Part shown: positions 51,291-60,441 of the stretch, piece by piece
Layout: each line of letters opens with the position of its first letter
Position numbering within the stretch: position 1 is the stretch's first letter
Source: Chryseobacterium paridis
GTDB taxonomy: Bacteria; Bacteroidota; Bacteroidia; Flavobacteriales; Weeksellaceae
Assembly: GCF_016595215.1 (NCBI RefSeq)
Contig: NZ_JAENHK010000010.1
Coordinates: forward strand, 2,155,390-2,219,389
DNA: 64,000 nucleotides
Direction: 5' to 3'
The notes under the pieces: model-generated
What the model saw: the letters and a program-made list of their open reading frames with translations, nothing else
Told to the model about the DNA's origin: nothing
The model's database searches: none
Made by a program: the position numbers and the translations under genes

Positions 51291-52481
51291 TTATGCTAAA
51301 ACTTCTTTTACTTTGTTTGCAGCTTCTTCTAAAGTAATTGCAGAGTGTACCGGAAGACCAGACTCATCAATTAATTTTTTAGCTTCTACAGCGTTCGTTC
51401 CTTGTAATCTTACGATCAATGGAACAGGTAAGCTTCCCATCGCTTTGTAAGCATCTACAACACCCTGAGCAACTCTGTCACATCTTACGATACCTCCGAA
51501 GATGTTGATCAAGATTGCTTTTACATTTGGATCTCTTAAGATGATTCCGAAAGCAGTCTGAACTCTCTGAGCATCAGCAGTACCACCAACGTCAAGGAAG
51601 TTAGCAGGGTTACCACCAGATAATTTGATGATATCCATAGTAGCCATTGCAAGACCAGCTCCGTTTACCATACAAGCAACGTTACCATCTAATTTTACGA
51701 AGTTAAGACCAGCTTCACCAGCTTCAACATCGATAGGATCTTCTTCTCTTGTATCTCTTAAAGCTTCAAGATCCTTGTGACGGAATAATGAGTTACCATC
51801 TAAAGTTACTTTAGCATCTACAGCGATAATTTTGTTATCAGAAGTCTTCAATACCGGGTTGATTTCAAAAAGAGAAGCATCAATTCCTACATATGCGTTA
51901 TACAAAGATGTAATGAATTTTGTAAATTCTTTGAAAGCATTTCCTTCAAGACCTAAGTTGAAAGCAATTTTTCTAGCCTGGAAACCTTGAAGACCTAAAG
52001 CAGGATCAATAAGTTCGTTGTGGATCAAATGAGGAGTTACCTCAGCAACGTGCTCAATATCCATACCTCCTTCAGTAGAATACACGATTGTATTTTTACC
52101 TTCAGCTCTATCTAAAAGAATAGAAACATAAAATTCTTTAGTTTCAGATTCTCCAGGATAATAAACGTCTTCTGCAACCAAAACAGAGTTTACTTTTTTA
52201 CCTTCAGCAGAAGTTTGTGGAGTTACCAACTGCATTCCGATGATGTTCTGTGCATTTTCTTTAAGCTTATCCATGTTTGGAGAAAACTTAACACCACCAC
52301 CTTTACCACGACCACCTGCGTGAATTTGTGCTTTTACAACCCAAGCTTGTGCTCCGGTTTCAGCAGTTAATTTTTCAGCAGCTGCTACAGCTTCTTCTAC
52401 ATTATTAGCTACGAAACCACGTTGTATTGCTACTCCGTACTTTGATAAAATCTCTTTTGATTGATACTCGTGAAGATTCAT
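51291..52481 (-). CDS. sucC: succinyl-CoA synthetase (ADP-forming) beta subunit
   Basis: The 396-residue TCA-cycle subunit has an ATP-grasp domain (MNLHEYQSKEILSKYGV at the start, HAGGRGKGGGVK at about 54-65) and the C-terminal CoA-ligase part with NIFGGIVRCDRVAQGV (about 327-342). sucD is not adjacent, so the alpha subunit is encoded elsewhere, as in several flavobacteria. A consensus promoter precedes it. Confidence 0.97.
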   Translation of the reverse strand: MNLHEYQSKEILSKYGVAIQRGFVANNVEEAVAAAEKLTAETGAQAWVVKAQIHAGGRGKGGGVKFSPNMDKLKENAQNIIGMQLVTPQTSAEGKKVNSVLVAEDVYYPGESETKEFYVSILLDRAEGKNTIVYSTEGGMDIEHVAEVTPHLIHNELIDPALGLQGFQARKIAFNLGLEGNAFKEFTKFITSLYNAYVGIDASLFEINPVLKTSDNKIIAVDAKVTLDGNSLFRHKDLEALRDTREEDPIDVEAGEAGLNFVKLDGNVACMVNGAGLAMATMDIIKLSGGNPANFLDVGGTADAQRVQTAFGIILRDPNVKAILINIFGGIVRCDRVAQGVVDAYKAMGSLPVPLIVRLQGTNAVEAKKLIDESGLPVHSAITLEEAANKVKEVLA

Positions 52482-52519
52482 ATTATTTTTATTATTTTAT
52501 TTTAAATTTTAAAGGTTGA

Positions 52520-52549
52520 CAAATTTACTAAAAAGACATGGAAGTGCAA
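52520..52549 (-). promoter_or_regulatory. consensus promoter of sucC
   Basis: On the minus strand TTG (52549-52547), 19 bases, then TAAATTTG (52527-52520), an exact match to the flavobacterial consensus. The leader would be about 32 bases. Confidence 0.75.
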
Positions 52550-52684
52550 GATTCTATGTCCAAAAATTAAAGTTCAATGATCTTGATTTTTAACAGGTCT
52601 TCTAATTTTCTTTTATTCGTCAATATATTTTTTAGGATTCGAAATCTTTAGATGGAGTTTTCTCCTCTTAATTTTCTATTGCGT

Positions 52685-53071
52685 TTATATTTTATTTTTA
52701 GCAAAATATAAAATAAGCATTCCCCAACTTAGAATCATCAACAATCCACCAAGTGGAGTAATTGGTCCCAAAAACTTCAGATTGGCTCCAAGATAATCCT
52801 GCAGACTTAAAAAATAAATACTGAACGAGAACAACATTGCTCCAGCAATCATTAATATAGAAACCCATTTTTCTGAAGAGGTTTCAAATTTCAAGATATA
52901 CCCTACAATCAATAAAAAGAAAGCAGCATACATTTGATATCTTACTCCGGTTTCAAAACTTTCAAGTCTTTCAACCGTTAATATTTTCTTTAGAGCGTGC
53001 GCGCCGAATGCACCTAAAATTACCGACAGTATGCCATAAACGGCACCAAATACTAAAGTAATTGTTTTCAT
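52685..53071 (-). CDS. DUF423 family membrane protein
   Basis: The 128-residue protein has four hydrophobic helices and the DUF423 pattern: GAFGAHALKK (about 20-29), FETGVRYQMYA (about 39-49) and GPITPLGGLLMILSW near the end. This family (YwdK-like) has no known function. It is the third gene of a minus-strand group, 39 bases after a 51-residue membrane protein and behind mvaA. Confidence 0.92.
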   Translation of the reverse strand: MKTITLVFGAVYGILSVILGAFGAHALKKILTVERLESFETGVRYQMYAAFFLLIVGYILKFETSSEKWVSILMIAGAMLFSFSIYFLSLQDYLGANLKFLGPITPLGGLLMILSWGMLILYFAKNKI

Positions 53072-53110
53072 TGTATCAATTTATGGAAACAGATCTTTGT
53101 CGGATCCGTT

Positions 53111-53266
53111 TTATTTATAGTTTAAAATTTTGAATACCAAAGACAGCGCTCCAATGGCAATTAACATCCATGCGAGCTTCTTACTACTTGCAAAACCCGG
53201 ATGCTGAGTCACTTTCAGGAAGACACCAAAAACCAATATAAAAGCTGACAATATAATTCCGAACAT
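53111..53266 (-). CDS. 51-residue membrane protein in the mvaA operon
   Basis: This small gene is likely to be missed by length filters. The ATG at 53266 stands one base after the stop of mvaA (TAAgATG). The product starts MFGIILSAFILVFGVFLKV, has a polar middle (TQHPGFASSKK) and a second hydrophobic helix (LAWMLIAIGALSLVFKIL, about 31-48), so it is a two-helix membrane hairpin. It ends 39 bases before the DUF423 gene. Tight spacing and reading order make it a real gene in my view. No family recognised. Confidence 0.75.
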   Translation of the reverse strand: MFGIILSAFILVFGVFLKVTQHPGFASSKKLAWMLIAIGALSLVFKILNYK

Positions 53267-53267
53267 C

Positions 53268-54596
53268 TTATTGAGCTCTCATTCTGTTAAATTCACTGAT
53301 CACTTCATGATGAGTGACTGTCTTATCTTTAAAATAAACAACAAAATGCTGTTTTTCTTCTTCGGTAGCTCCCATCTGATTCAAAATGTTCAAAAGGTGC
53401 ATTTTCATATGCCCTTTCTGAATTCCTGTGGTCACTAAAGAGCGTAACGCTCCAAAATTCTGTGCTAATCCCGAAACAGCAAGAATACTCATCAATTCCT
53501 GAGCAGATGGCTTTCCAAGGAGTGCTAAGGAGAACTTAACCAAAGGATGAAGATTCGTCAACCCTCCTACAACTCCAACGGAAATAGGAAGATCAATCCA
53601 AAATCTAAAAATTCCGTTTTCGGTAGTACAATGAGTTAAAGATCTGTATTGTCCATCTCTTGCTGCATAAGCATGTGCGCAGGCTTCAGTTGCTCTAAAA
53701 TCATTACCTGTAGCAATCACCACAGCATCTACTCCATTCATAATTCCTTTATTGTGAGTCGTTGCACGGAATGGCTCAATCTCAGCGATTGTTACTGCCT
53801 GTTTAAATTTTCTTGCAAACTCTTCATTAGAAATTCCGCTATCATCTTTCAGGTCATCAATTTTACAGGAAACCTCAGCACGGACTACACAATCGGGAGT
53901 AAAGTTAGATAGGATGTTCATCACAATCTGTAAAGAATCTTTTTCCTCCTGAGTAAAATCTTCTTCTTTTGCTACTTCCTCCTTCAAAGTCTTTCCAAAC
54001 TGCTCAAGGCATGAATTGATAAAGTTAGCCCCCATAGAATCCACTGTATCAAAACTCGCCTTTAACTGATAATAATGAGCCATATCAGCTGTCTTATCCA
54101 CCAGCTTAATATCCAAGATCCCACCCCCTCTATTTCTCATATTGGCGGTAATCGCTTCTGTAGCCTCGAACAATTTTTTCTTTAATTTAAAATTAAAGAA
54201 ATGCAATAGTTTATGAGATTCTACATTAAAGATAAAGTGAGTGTGTCCTAGCTTCTCAGTATTGATAATAGTAGTTTTAAAACCTCCTTTATCGATCCAA
54301 AACTTAGCCGCTTTAGAGGCAGCTGCGACTACAGAACTTTCTTCAACGGCCATTGGTAAAGCCACTAACTTTCCATCTATAAGAAAGTTCGGCGCTATTC
54401 CATAAGGCATATAGAAATTGGAAATTGTATTTTCAGAAAATTCATCATGAAGTTTCTGAAGTTCTGCATTATCGTTCCAGTATTGTTGTAATATATTTTG
54501 ATATTCCTGATTACCGTCAAGATATTCATTGACTAACCAGTCCATTTTCCCTTGTTTTGTAAGTTTGGAAAAACCTTCAATCGGTTGATGATTCAT
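53268..54596 (-). CDS. mvaA: hydroxymethylglutaryl-CoA reductase, class II type
   Basis: The 442-residue enzyme makes mevalonate from HMG-CoA. Motifs: NFYMPYGIAPNFLIDG (about 61-76), catalytic Glu in MAVEESSVVAA, Lys in HNKGIMNGVDAV (about 283-294), Asp in ATGNDFRA, and C-terminal His in GHMKMHLLN (about 401-409). Class II enzymes are often named degradative, but in flavobacteria the mevalonate pathway feeds isoprenoid synthesis, so a biosynthetic role is likely. It leads a group with a 51-residue membrane protein and DUF423. Confidence 0.95.
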   Translation of the reverse strand: MNHQPIEGFSKLTKQGKMDWLVNEYLDGNQEYQNILQQYWNDNAELQKLHDEFSENTISNFYMPYGIAPNFLIDGKLVALPMAVEESSVVAAASKAAKFWIDKGGFKTTIINTEKLGHTHFIFNVESHKLLHFFNFKLKKKLFEATEAITANMRNRGGGILDIKLVDKTADMAHYYQLKASFDTVDSMGANFINSCLEQFGKTLKEEVAKEEDFTQEEKDSLQIVMNILSNFTPDCVVRAEVSCKIDDLKDDSGISNEEFARKFKQAVTIAEIEPFRATTHNKGIMNGVDAVVIATGNDFRATEACAHAYAARDGQYRSLTHCTTENGIFRFWIDLPISVGVVGGLTNLHPLVKFSLALLGKPSAQELMSILAVSGLAQNFGALRSLVTTGIQKGHMKMHLLNILNQMGATEEEKQHFVVYFKDKTVTHHEVISEFNRMRAQ

Positions 54597-54742
54597 AGTA
54601 TAACTTTAAAGAACCGTAAATATAATGATTTTGATACTTTAATCTGTTGATAACTTTATGTTAAAAAGGGTGACATTTCTCAATTTTGGAATTACTTTTG
54701 AACTTAAATTCATACCGTTAAATCGTCCATATACTATTTTAA

Positions 54743-56002
54743 ATGAACTTTGACCGCCTAAAAGAAAAACTCGAAATCCTTGCTGATGCTGCGAAATATG
54801 ACGTTTCCTGCTCATCCAGTGGAGGAACTCGAAAGAATAAAAAAGGCGCTTTAGGAGACAGTTCCATAAGTGGAATTTGTCATACCTATACTGAAGACGG
54901 AAGATGTGTATCTCTTCTGAAAGTTCTTTTGACCAATCACTGTATTTATGATTGTGCTTATTGTGTCTCGAGAAGTTCTAATGATATAAAAAGAGCAGCT
55001 TTCACTGTGGAAGAAGTGGTTGATCTAACGATTAACTTTTATAGAAGAAACTATATTGAAGGTCTTTTTCTAAGTTCAGGTATTTTTAAAAATGCCGATA
55101 CCACCATGGAGCGTTTAGTGAGGGTAGCAAAAAAGTTGCGCCTGGAGGAGAATTTCAATGGATATATTCATTTAAAATCCATTCCTGGAGCAAGTGATGA
55201 ATTGATGCAGGAAGCCGCTTTATACGCTGATAGATTATCAATCAACCTGGAAATTCCAACAGAAAGTGGGTTGAAATTATTGGCGCCCGAAAAGAACAGA
55301 GCGGATATGATAAGCCCAATGCGCTATATCCAGAATGGAATTGCACAATACAATGATGAAAAGAAAATTTTCCGGAAAGTTCCAAAGTTTGTACCTGCAG
55401 GACAATCAACACAAATGATTGTGGGGGCAACCAATGAAAATGATCTCCAAATCATAAAAGTAGCTGATCACTTCTATAAAAATTTTAATCTTAAAAGGGT
55501 ATATTACTCCGGATACGTTCCGGTTCTCGAAGATAAAAGATTACCGTCCTTAACGACGGAAGTTCCCATGCTAAGAGAAAACAGATTATATCAATCTGAT
55601 TGGCTCATGAGGTTTTATGGTTTTAAAGCAGAAGAAATCTTAGACCCTAATATCCCTTTTCTGGATCTTGAGATCGATCCAAAATTAAGCTGGGCATTAA
55701 GGCATCTGGATCAATTTCCAGTAAGTCTTCAGACAGCAGACTATCAAATGATTCTTAGAATACCAGGAATCGGAGTAAAAACAGCTAAAAAAATTGTACA
55801 GGCCAGACGCTTCCAAGTTTTGAATATCGATCATCTTAAAAAATTAGGAGCAGCTGTGAACAGGGCAAGGTATTTTATTGATTTCGATGCAGGAAATATG
55901 TACCTGAGATATCTGACGGATAAAAATTTCAGAAAGCTTCTTATTGGCGGAAGTTCATCTAAATTTCAGAATCAGTTTTCACAGCAGTTGACCTTATTTT
56001 AA
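54743..56002 (+). CDS. putative DNA modification/repair radical SAM protein
   Basis: The 419-residue protein has a radical SAM cluster CxxxCxxC (Cys67, Cys71, Cys74 in NHCIYDCAYCVSR), an SPL-like barrel, and a C-terminal helix-hairpin-helix (LRIPGIGVKTAKKIVQAR, about 336-353) that suggests DNA binding. It matches the conserved family annotated as putative DNA modification/repair radical SAM protein, which pairs with TIGR03915 proteins. The partner follows at 56201. The lesion or modification handled is unknown. Confidence 0.92.
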   Translation: MNFDRLKEKLEILADAAKYDVSCSSSGGTRKNKKGALGDSSISGICHTYTEDGRCVSLLKVLLTNHCIYDCAYCVSRSSNDIKRAAFTVEEVVDLTINFYRRNYIEGLFLSSGIFKNADTTMERLVRVAKKLRLEENFNGYIHLKSIPGASDELMQEAALYADRLSINLEIPTESGLKLLAPEKNRADMISPMRYIQNGIAQYNDEKKIFRKVPKFVPAGQSTQMIVGATNENDLQIIKVADHFYKNFNLKRVYYSGYVPVLEDKRLPSLTTEVPMLRENRLYQSDWLMRFYGFKAEEILDPNIPFLDLEIDPKLSWALRHLDQFPVSLQTADYQMILRIPGIGVKTAKKIVQARRFQVLNIDHLKKLGAAVNRARYFIDFDAGNMYLRYLTDKNFRKLLIGGSSSKFQNQFSQQLTLF

Positions 56003-56052
56003 AAATGAATTGCACAAATATTTTACAGAATGAACACTATTTCTTTTTACAG

Positions 56053-56114
56053 TGTCATTCAAAACGAAGCAATGCAGAGTCAAAAATCTATCATCTCCTC
56101 ACGTCGAAATGACA
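56053..56114. repeat. degenerate interspersed palindromic element
   Basis: The segment opens TGTCATTCAAAACGAAGCAA and ends CGTCGAAATGACA, so its ends are inverted repeats (GTCATT against AATGAC). It resembles a family of short intergenic repeats of the form GTCATTCTGAACGAAG found in many bacteria. It separates the radical SAM gene from its partner. Confidence 0.5.
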
Positions 56115-56200
56115 ATTGAAATACTTAACATTAAACTTTGCTCATATGCTTTCAGCATACCAAAAGAAATAACAAGAATTACAAATTGCAATATTAAATA

Positions 56201-56959
56201 ATGACAACCTTACTTTATGATGGAAGCTTCGACGGTCTTTTAACTGCAGTATTTGAAGTATTTGAATACCGCTATAAGGACGTAGAGATTATCAGTAAAG
56301 GACATTTTCATCAGGAGAACATTTTTGCTGAAATCCACGAAGTTGTCACACAAAATGATAAGGCAGAAAGAGTTTTGAACAAACTGGAACAGAATATAAG
56401 TAAATCTGGAATCCACCAATTATTAAAAGTCTTTTTATCAGAAGATCCAGAGTCAGAACAAATCATTTTATCAGCCATAAAACAATCTATTCAACATCCA
56501 CAGGAAAATATTCTCCAAAATTATGCTGATAATGATATTTTAAAAATTTCAAAGATTTGCAAATCAGTTGATCGGGAAAAACATAGGATGACAGCCTTTG
56601 TAAGGTTTGAGAAAATGCAGGATGGTGTTTTCTTTGCCAAAATAGATCCGGATTTTAATGTCATTCCATTGATTCGAAAACATTTTAAGGACCGTTATCA
56701 GGACCAAAAATGGATGATCTACGACCTAAGGAGGCATTACGGAATTTTATATGATCTTGAAAACTGTGACTTCTTTTATCCTGAAGAGAAATTAAATTTG
56801 GAACAGTATCAACAAAAACTTCATGATGAGGAAACTCAATATCAAACCCTTTGGCAAAGGTATTTTATAAAAACGAATATTGCGGAAAGGAAGAACTTGA
56901 AACTGCATATCCAGCATGTTCCGAAAAGGTATTGGAAATATCTGACTGAAAAGAACTAA
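56201..56959 (+). CDS. TIGR03915 family putative DNA repair protein
   Basis: The 252-residue protein starts TTLLYDGSFDGLLTAVFEVFEY, the hallmark of the TIGR03915/DUF4130 family, and includes HRMTAFVRFEKMQDGVFFAKIDPDFNVIPLIRKHFKDRY (from about 127). In other bacteria this domain is fused to a UdgX-type uracil-DNA glycosylase; here it is alone. It lies downstream of the radical SAM gene, its usual partner. Function unproven; DNA repair is from gene-context studies. Confidence 0.9.
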   Translation: MTTLLYDGSFDGLLTAVFEVFEYRYKDVEIISKGHFHQENIFAEIHEVVTQNDKAERVLNKLEQNISKSGIHQLLKVFLSEDPESEQIILSAIKQSIQHPQENILQNYADNDILKISKICKSVDREKHRMTAFVRFEKMQDGVFFAKIDPDFNVIPLIRKHFKDRYQDQKWMIYDLRRHYGILYDLENCDFFYPEEKLNLEQYQQKLHDEETQYQTLWQRYFIKTNIAERKNLKLHIQHVPKRYWKYLTEKN

Positions 56960-57046
56960 TTTAAGGCAATTAATGATCTCGTAGATTTAGCAGATAACGC
57001 AGATCTTAATATGAGTGCGGATATAAAAATTTCATGATAAAAATAT

Positions 57047-57922
57047 ATGATAGTCAAAGTGATAAAAAAGATAGTATGCATAATTGCTTTGGCAACAATT
57101 CTAAGCTGCAAAAATGATAAAATAGAAAAGGTAAAACCTGGTGCAAATGAAAGCCCAGCTTCGAAAACTTTAATTAATATCAATAAAAATACGACTAAAG
57201 AAAGATTTTCACCACCAAACGGCTATGAATGGATTGAGGGAAAACCTGACTCCTTTGGATATTTTCTTGAGAACTATACTTTAAAACCTTATAAAAGTCA
57301 AATTTTGAGATATGATGGCGATCCAATTTCTACCCAGAATCTTCATGAAGCCGTTTTTGATATTGATACCGGAGATAAGGATTTACAGCAATGTGCAGAC
57401 GCCGTTATCCGTTTAAGAGCTGAATATTTATTCAAGACAAAAAAATTCAACGAAATACAGTTTCATTTTACAAATGGTGATCTCGTTAGCTGGAATGATT
57501 ACAAAAATGGCATAAGGGCTTTTGTTAATGGTAATTCTGTAAGTTTCAGAAAAACGGCTTCTTTTGATGACTCATATCAAAATTTTAGAAATTACCTCGA
57601 GCTCATCTTTAATTATGCTGGAACGATTTCTTTACATAAAGAGACGCAAGCCGTTACAAAAAATACCGATTTAAAAACCGGAGATATTCTCATCACACCA
57701 GGAAGCCCTGGACATGTTGTATTTATTTCAGGATCATGCATTAATAGAGAGGGTAAAAAATTATTTCTATTAGCTGAAGGCTTTACGCCTGCTCAATCCA
57801 TCCACTTACTTTCCAATCCTTTTGATAAAGATCTTTCGCCCTGGTATGATTTAGATGTAAATGCATCTGAAATCAAAACTGCGAGATATTATTTTAAACC
57901 TGCCAATTTTAGAAGTTTTTAA
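57047..57922 (+). CDS. DUF4846 family lipoprotein
   Basis: The 291-residue protein has a lipoprotein signal (MIVKVIKKIVCIIALATILSC, lipobox LSC with Cys21). The mature part matches DUF4846: PPNGYEWIEGKPDSFGYFLENYTLKP, the CADAVIRLRAEYLF segment and DILITPGSPGHVVFISGS near the C-terminus, with a GHVV/I His typical of NlpC/P60-like or amidase-like folds. The activity is unknown. It follows the TIGR03915 gene by 87 bases. Confidence 0.85.
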   Translation: MIVKVIKKIVCIIALATILSCKNDKIEKVKPGANESPASKTLININKNTTKERFSPPNGYEWIEGKPDSFGYFLENYTLKPYKSQILRYDGDPISTQNLHEAVFDIDTGDKDLQQCADAVIRLRAEYLFKTKKFNEIQFHFTNGDLVSWNDYKNGIRAFVNGNSVSFRKTASFDDSYQNFRNYLELIFNYAGTISLHKETQAVTKNTDLKTGDILITPGSPGHVVFISGSCINREGKKLFLLAEGFTPAQSIHLLSNPFDKDLSPWYDLDVNASEIKTARYYFKPANFRSF

Positions 57923-57977
57923 CAATTTATATCCAAAACTATTATCAAGTTACTACCATAATCTGAACTTGTTTTTG

Positions 57978-57985
57978 TAAATTTG
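57978..57985 (+). promoter_or_regulatory. -7 promoter element of pfkA-gapA
   Basis: TAAATTTG ends 20 bases before the pfkA ATG at 58006. No clear -33 TTG at the usual distance. Confidence 0.55.
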
Positions 57986-58005
57986 TGTTCGAAATTTTTT
58001 ACTAG

Positions 58006-58992
58006 ATGAAAGAAAGTGCTGTAAAAAAAATTGCAGTTCTTACTTCCGGAGGAGATTCTCCAGGTATGAATGCCGCATTAAGAGCGGTAGTAAGAACAGC
58101 AAATTATTATAATATTGAATGTTATGGAATAAGAGAAGGTTATAATGGCCTTATCAACGATGACTTCCTAAAAATGGGGCCTCGTTCCGTAAAAAATATA
58201 ATCAACCAGGGTGGAACTATTTTAAAGTCCGCAAGATCTCAGGAATTCAGAACAAAAGAAGGGCGACAAAAAGCTTACGATAATTGTGTTAAACATGGTG
58301 TTGATGCCGTTGTTTGTATTGGTGGAGACGGAACTTTTACAGGAGCCAAGATCTTCAATGAAGAATTCGGAATCAAAGTAATTGGAGTTCCCGGAACTAT
58401 TGACAACGATATTTTTGGTACAGATAATACCATTGGTTACGACACCGCTCTGAACACTGCAATGGATGCTATTGATAAAATCCGTGATACCGCTACATCT
58501 CATAACAGGATATTCTTTATCGAAGTAATGGGTCGAGATGCTGGTTTTATTGCATTGAACAGTGGATTGGCAACCGGAGCTTTAGATATATTAATTCCTG
58601 AGAAAAAAGACAGTGTAGATGAACTTTTTGCTACTTTCAGAAATGCTGAAAAAACAGGAAAATCATCAAGTATTGTAGTGGTTGCAGAAGGAGATAAAGT
58701 AGCGAATATTTATGAACTTGCAGAGCAGACTCAAAAAGAGTTTCCGGACTATGATATCCGTGTAGCAATTTTGGGACATATACAAAGAGGAGGTTCTCCA
58801 AGCTGTGCAGACAGAGTATTGGCAAGCAGACTGGGCTATGGAGCGGTAGTAGGATTGATGGAAGGGAAAACAAATGTAATGGCTGGAATGCGTTCCAATG
58901 ATATGGTGTATACTCCTATTGAAGAGGCCATTAAAAAGCATAACGAAATCAATAAAGATCTTCTATTGATCTCAGAAATATTAGCAATCTAA
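58006..58992 (+). CDS. pfkA: ATP-dependent 6-phosphofructokinase
   Basis: The 328-residue enzyme phosphorylates fructose 6-phosphate. Signatures: LTSGGDSPGMNAALRAVVR (about 12-30), GGDGTFTGA (about 106-114), catalytic GTIDNDI (about 130-136) with the following GTDNTIGYDTA, MGRDAGFIA and GHIQRGGSPSCADR. The Gly in GGDGT fits ATP use over pyrophosphate. It is 28 bases before gapA; the two should be one operon. Confidence 0.97.
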   Translation: MKESAVKKIAVLTSGGDSPGMNAALRAVVRTANYYNIECYGIREGYNGLINDDFLKMGPRSVKNIINQGGTILKSARSQEFRTKEGRQKAYDNCVKHGVDAVVCIGGDGTFTGAKIFNEEFGIKVIGVPGTIDNDIFGTDNTIGYDTALNTAMDAIDKIRDTATSHNRIFFIEVMGRDAGFIALNSGLATGALDILIPEKKDSVDELFATFRNAEKTGKSSSIVVVAEGDKVANIYELAEQTQKEFPDYDIRVAILGHIQRGGSPSCADRVLASRLGYGAVVGLMEGKTNVMAGMRSNDMVYTPIEEAIKKHNEINKDLLLISEILAI

Positions 58993-59020
58993 TTTTTATA
59001 ATTGTAAAAATCAAAATATT

Positions 59021-60025
59021 ATGTCAACAATTAAAGTAGGTATCAACGGGTTTGGTAGAATTGGACGTCTTGTTTTCAGAGCAATGACTGAAAGAGACAA
59101 CATTGAGGTAGTAGGAATCAATGACCTTATCAATGCAGAATACATGGCTTACATGTTAAAATATGATTCTGTTCATGGAATTTTCCCAGGTGAAGTATCT
59201 GTAGAAGGTAATGATCTTGTAGTGAATGGAAAAAAAATCAGAGTAACTGCAGAGAGAGACCCTAATAACCTAAAGTGGAATGAAATAGGAGCTGACTATA
59301 TCGTAGAATCTACAGGTCTTTTCTTATCTAAAGATACTGCTCAGGCTCACATTAATGCAGGAGCGAAAAAAGTAATCCTTTCTGCACCTTCTAAAGATGA
59401 TACTCCAATGTTCGTAATGGGTGTAAACCACAAAGAACTTACAGATGATATCAAAATCTTATCTAATGCTTCATGTACTACAAACTGTTTAGCACCATTA
59501 GCTAAAGTAATTCATGATAACTTTGGAATTGTTGAAGGTTTAATGACAACCGTTCATGCTACAACAGCAACTCAAAAAACAGTAGACGGTCCTTCAGTGA
59601 AAGATTGGAGAGGTGGTAGAGCTGCTCTTAACAATATTATTCCTTCTTCTACAGGTGCTGCTAAAGCAGTAGGAAAAGTAATTCCTTCATTAAACGGAAA
59701 ACTTACAGGTATGTCTTTCAGAGTACCAACAGTAGACGTTTCTGTAGTTGACCTTACCGTAAGAATTGAGAAGGCTACTTCTTACGATGAAATCTGTGCT
59801 ACTATTAAGGCTGCTTCTGAAGGAGAATTAAAAGGTATCTTAGGATACACTGAAGATGCAGTAGTTTCTCAGGATTTCGTAGGAGATAAGAGAACTTCAA
59901 TCTTCGATAAAGATGCTGGTATTATGCTTTCTCCTAATTTTGTAAAACTTGTTTCTTGGTATGACAACGAAATGGGTTATTCTAACAAATTGGTTGATAT
60001 GCTTATCCACGCTGCTTCTTTATAA
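59021..60025 (+). CDS. gapA: glyceraldehyde-3-phosphate dehydrogenase
   Basis: The 334-residue enzyme oxidises glyceraldehyde 3-phosphate with NAD. It has GINGFGRIGRLVFRA at the start, the catalytic cysteine near residue 152 in SNASCTTNCLAP, and SWYDNEMGYSNKLVD at the C-terminus. Codon use is typical of a highly expressed gene (many ACT, GTA, CTT, few rare codons). A strong terminator follows. Confidence 0.98.
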   Translation: MSTIKVGINGFGRIGRLVFRAMTERDNIEVVGINDLINAEYMAYMLKYDSVHGIFPGEVSVEGNDLVVNGKKIRVTAERDPNNLKWNEIGADYIVESTGLFLSKDTAQAHINAGAKKVILSAPSKDDTPMFVMGVNHKELTDDIKILSNASCTTNCLAPLAKVIHDNFGIVEGLMTTVHATTATQKTVDGPSVKDWRGGRAALNNIIPSSTGAAKAVGKVIPSLNGKLTGMSFRVPTVDVSVVDLTVRIEKATSYDEICATIKAASEGELKGILGYTEDAVVSQDFVGDKRTSIFDKDAGIMLSPNFVKLVSWYDNEMGYSNKLVDMLIHAASL

Positions 60026-60050
60026 TAATTAAACAAGCACTAAAATATAT

Positions 60051-60080
60051 AAACCCCGCTCAAATTTGAGTGGGGTTTTT
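60051..60080 (+). terminator. intrinsic terminator of pfkA-gapA
   Basis: AAACCCCGCTCAAA (60051-60064) pairs with TTTGAGTGGGGTTT (60065-60078, one G-U), then more T. Confidence 0.9.
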
Positions 60081-60441
60081 AGTTTACCATTTCCAAACAA
60101 CTAATAAAGAAAGTATAAACTATAATTTTTCCTGAATACTTTTTTCCAGCTTAACTATATGTTTTAAAAATCCACATTATTAAAAATTCATTAAAAAATA
60201 AATAATAATAAATATTATACTATTTTTAAATAATTTAAGTTTAATAAATTAATGCATTTTAGAAATGTAATTAATTACCAAAAATGACAATTTAATTGAA
60301 ATTTCTCAAACAGTTTTGGAAATTAAGTTTTCAGGGTTATTAGTTTACAACAAATTTTGCATTTTTTTTGACACAAAAAAATCCCCCAAAAGGGGGATTT
60401 CTTAAGAAAATTTTAACTATTTTTAAAACAAAGCTATTTTC
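60081..60441. other. AT-rich intergenic region with one strong hairpin
   Basis: No ORF is credible here. AAATCCCCC (60379-60387) pairs perfectly with GGGGGATTT (60392-60400) around AAAA, 41 bases before the LuxR-type gene. On the plus strand the tail is CTTAAGAAAATTTT, weak for a terminator; on the minus strand it is TTTTTTT, so it would work as a minus-strand terminator, yet no minus-strand gene lies upstream. It may lie in the 5' leader of the LuxR gene. Confidence 0.5.
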
